NCBI GenBank assembly: GCA_028867735.1
Contig: JAGWFW010000006.1
Coordinates: 1 to 48,293, forward strand
Origin: Nitrososphaerota archaeon
Lineage (GTDB): Archaea; Thermoproteota; Nitrososphaeria; Nitrososphaerales; Nitrosopumilaceae
Direction of reading: 5' to 3'
DNA length: 48,293 bases
Each line of letters opens with the position of its first letter. Within the stretch, counting starts at the first letter, position 1. The notes under the pieces are model-generated. The model was not told the DNA's origin, did not search any database, and saw only the letters and a list, made by a program, of their open reading frames with translations. The position numbers and the translations under genes were made by a program. Positions 47,391-48,293 of this stretch are shown here, one piece after another.

Positions 47391-48248
47391 ATGCCCAAAG
47401 TCCGTATCTTGTTTGATAGAGTGAGACTAGAGGAAAAAATGCTTGAAAAAAAAGCAGTCGAGCTCGGATATGATACGAAGATGATAGACGCAAAAATAAC
47501 TAACATCAGTACTGAAAGTAAGAAAAGTGACTTTGATTTTGGGGATGTTGTTCTTGAAAGATGCGTCAGCTACTTCCGCGGCCTGCACTTTACAGCATGC
47601 TTAGAGTTTCTCGGTGTTCCAATTTTTAACAACCTTCAGGTTGCAACAAACTGCGGAAACAAGCTGTTAACATCACTATTGTTAAAAAAACACAACGTAC
47701 CCACTCCAAAGACCCATTTCTCATTCTCATCTGAATCCGCAGTTGAGACACTTGAAAAACACGGATATCCGCTTGTCATAAAGCCAATCGTAGGAAGCTG
47801 GGGAAGGGGGGTAATATTGCTAAAGGATAGGGAGATTGCAGATGCAATAATTGAAGTGAGAGAGCTCAGCGACGGTCCGCTGGACAGAATATACTATTTG
47901 CAGGAGGTAATCAAGAGGCCACCAAGAGACATACGCGCAATTGCAGTAGGAGACCAAGTCATAGCGGCGATGTATAGAACATCATCAGGCGGATTTAAGA
48001 CAAACATAGCACTTGGTGGAGAGCCGGTTCCATGTGAGATAACAAAGGAGCTGGAAGACATTTGCACGAAATCATCAAAAGCTGTCGGAGGAGGAATACT
48101 TGGAATTGATGTAATGGAAGACGAGAAAAGAGGATTCGTGGTACACGAGGTCAACAACACGGTAGAGTTCAAGGGACTTGCAAAGGTTGCCAAACGCAAC
48201 ATACCAAAAGAAATGATCGAGTTTGCAGTAAATTCAGTTCGTAGATAA
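47391..48248 (+). CDS. lysX: LysW-dependent ATP-grasp ligase LysX/ArgX
   Basis: A 285-residue RimK-type ATP-grasp enzyme that ligates alpha-aminoadipate (lysine) or glutamate (arginine) to LysW. ATP-grasp features are GYPLVIKPIVGSWGRGVILL, YYLQEVIKRPPRDIRAIAVG and the metal site VHEVNNTVEFKGLAKVAK. The NNTVEF segment is where LysX and ArgX specificities differ, and a bifunctional enzyme is plausible as in Sulfolobales relatives; one copy next to argG fits. ATG directly follows the lysW stop. Confidence 0.93.
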   Translation: MPKVRILFDRVRLEEKMLEKKAVELGYDTKMIDAKITNISTESKKSDFDFGDVVLERCVSYFRGLHFTACLEFLGVPIFNNLQVATNCGNKLLTSLLLKKHNVPTPKTHFSFSSESAVETLEKHGYPLVIKPIVGSWGRGVILLKDREIADAIIEVRELSDGPLDRIYYLQEVIKRPPRDIRAIAVGDQVIAAMYRTSSGGFKTNIALGGEPVPCEITKELEDICTKSSKAVGGGILGIDVMEDEKRGFVVHEVNNTVEFKGLAKVAKRNIPKEMIEFAVNSVRR

Positions 48249-48293
48249 AAAAGAACTTGGAAGTTTTAGAGTTTAAATTATACTATGTTATGC

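Overview
The window is chromosomal DNA of a group I.1a ammonia-oxidising archaeon (Nitrososphaerota/Thaumarchaeota, order Nitrosopumilales). The evidence is archaeal ribosomal proteins L15e, L31e and L39e; a thaumarchaeal-type copper nitrite reductase (NirK); two proteins with a PEFG/PEFSG C-terminal sorting signal; LysW-dependent Lys/Arg synthesis; many small lineage-type membrane and secreted proteins; and a predominance of leaderless genes with a TATA box about 27 bases before the start codon. Base composition looks moderate (around 40 % G+C by eye), which would fit Nitrosotenuis-like genomes better than Nitrososphaera, but the genus is inference. No tRNA, rRNA, IS element, integrase or CRISPR array was seen.

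Layout. 1-6.6 kb: end of an unidentified gene, a glutamate-1-semialdehyde aminotransferase, a ribbon-helix-helix (RHH) regulator, a PEFG-anchored cupredoxin that lacks copper ligands, an SDR reductase divergent from a phasin-like protein, a PAC2 protein, superoxide dismutase and an alpha/beta hydrolase. 6.6-13.7 kb: an accessory-looking run of small, mostly lineage-type genes, including three short genes (39, 49 and 55 codons), a doubly frameshifted SRPBCC gene, an LEA14-like membrane protein, a thioesterase and an MscS channel. 13.7-17.7 kb: a tubulin-like gene (artubulin) tightly coupled to a coiled-coil gene, then a SHOCT-domain/TPR pair and a second copy of the RHH regulator. 17.7-31.2 kb: Na+/H+ antiporter, M1 aminopeptidase, VTT membrane protein, secreted beta-propeller, TruD, an NHLRC2-like thioredoxin/NHL protein, a stand-alone RAM domain, L15e and several exported proteins. 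31.2-38 kb: SerA, NirK, fumarase, a CDKAL1-type methylthiotransferase, a degenerate FtsZ-like protein, L31e and L39e. 38-43 kb: Nudix hydrolase and a split cobalamin-dependent methionine synthase with a divergent MetF-like gene. 43-45.8 kb: a NitT/TauT-type ABC importer. 46-48.3 kb: argG-lysW-lysX.

How the genes work together. MetF-like, the homocysteine-binding half and the pterin/B12/activation half of MetH form a methionine module. ArgG, LysW and LysX belong to carrier-protein-based arginine/lysine synthesis. NirK is the clear ammonia-oxidiser marker. The most notable feature is that two tubulin-superfamily genes lie 21 kb apart: one keeps the tubulin GTP-binding loops but has lost the catalytic T7 Glu, and the other is an FtsZ-like protein with an eroded GTP loop.

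After the short genes are included, no stretch over 300 bases is without a gene. The longest gaps (1478-1600, 2180-2344, 15686-15858, 25463-25613, 42940-43100, 45781-46023) hold promoters, one terminator, a tandem repeat and a palindrome, and otherwise nothing recognised. All functional calls come from reading motifs, not from database searches.
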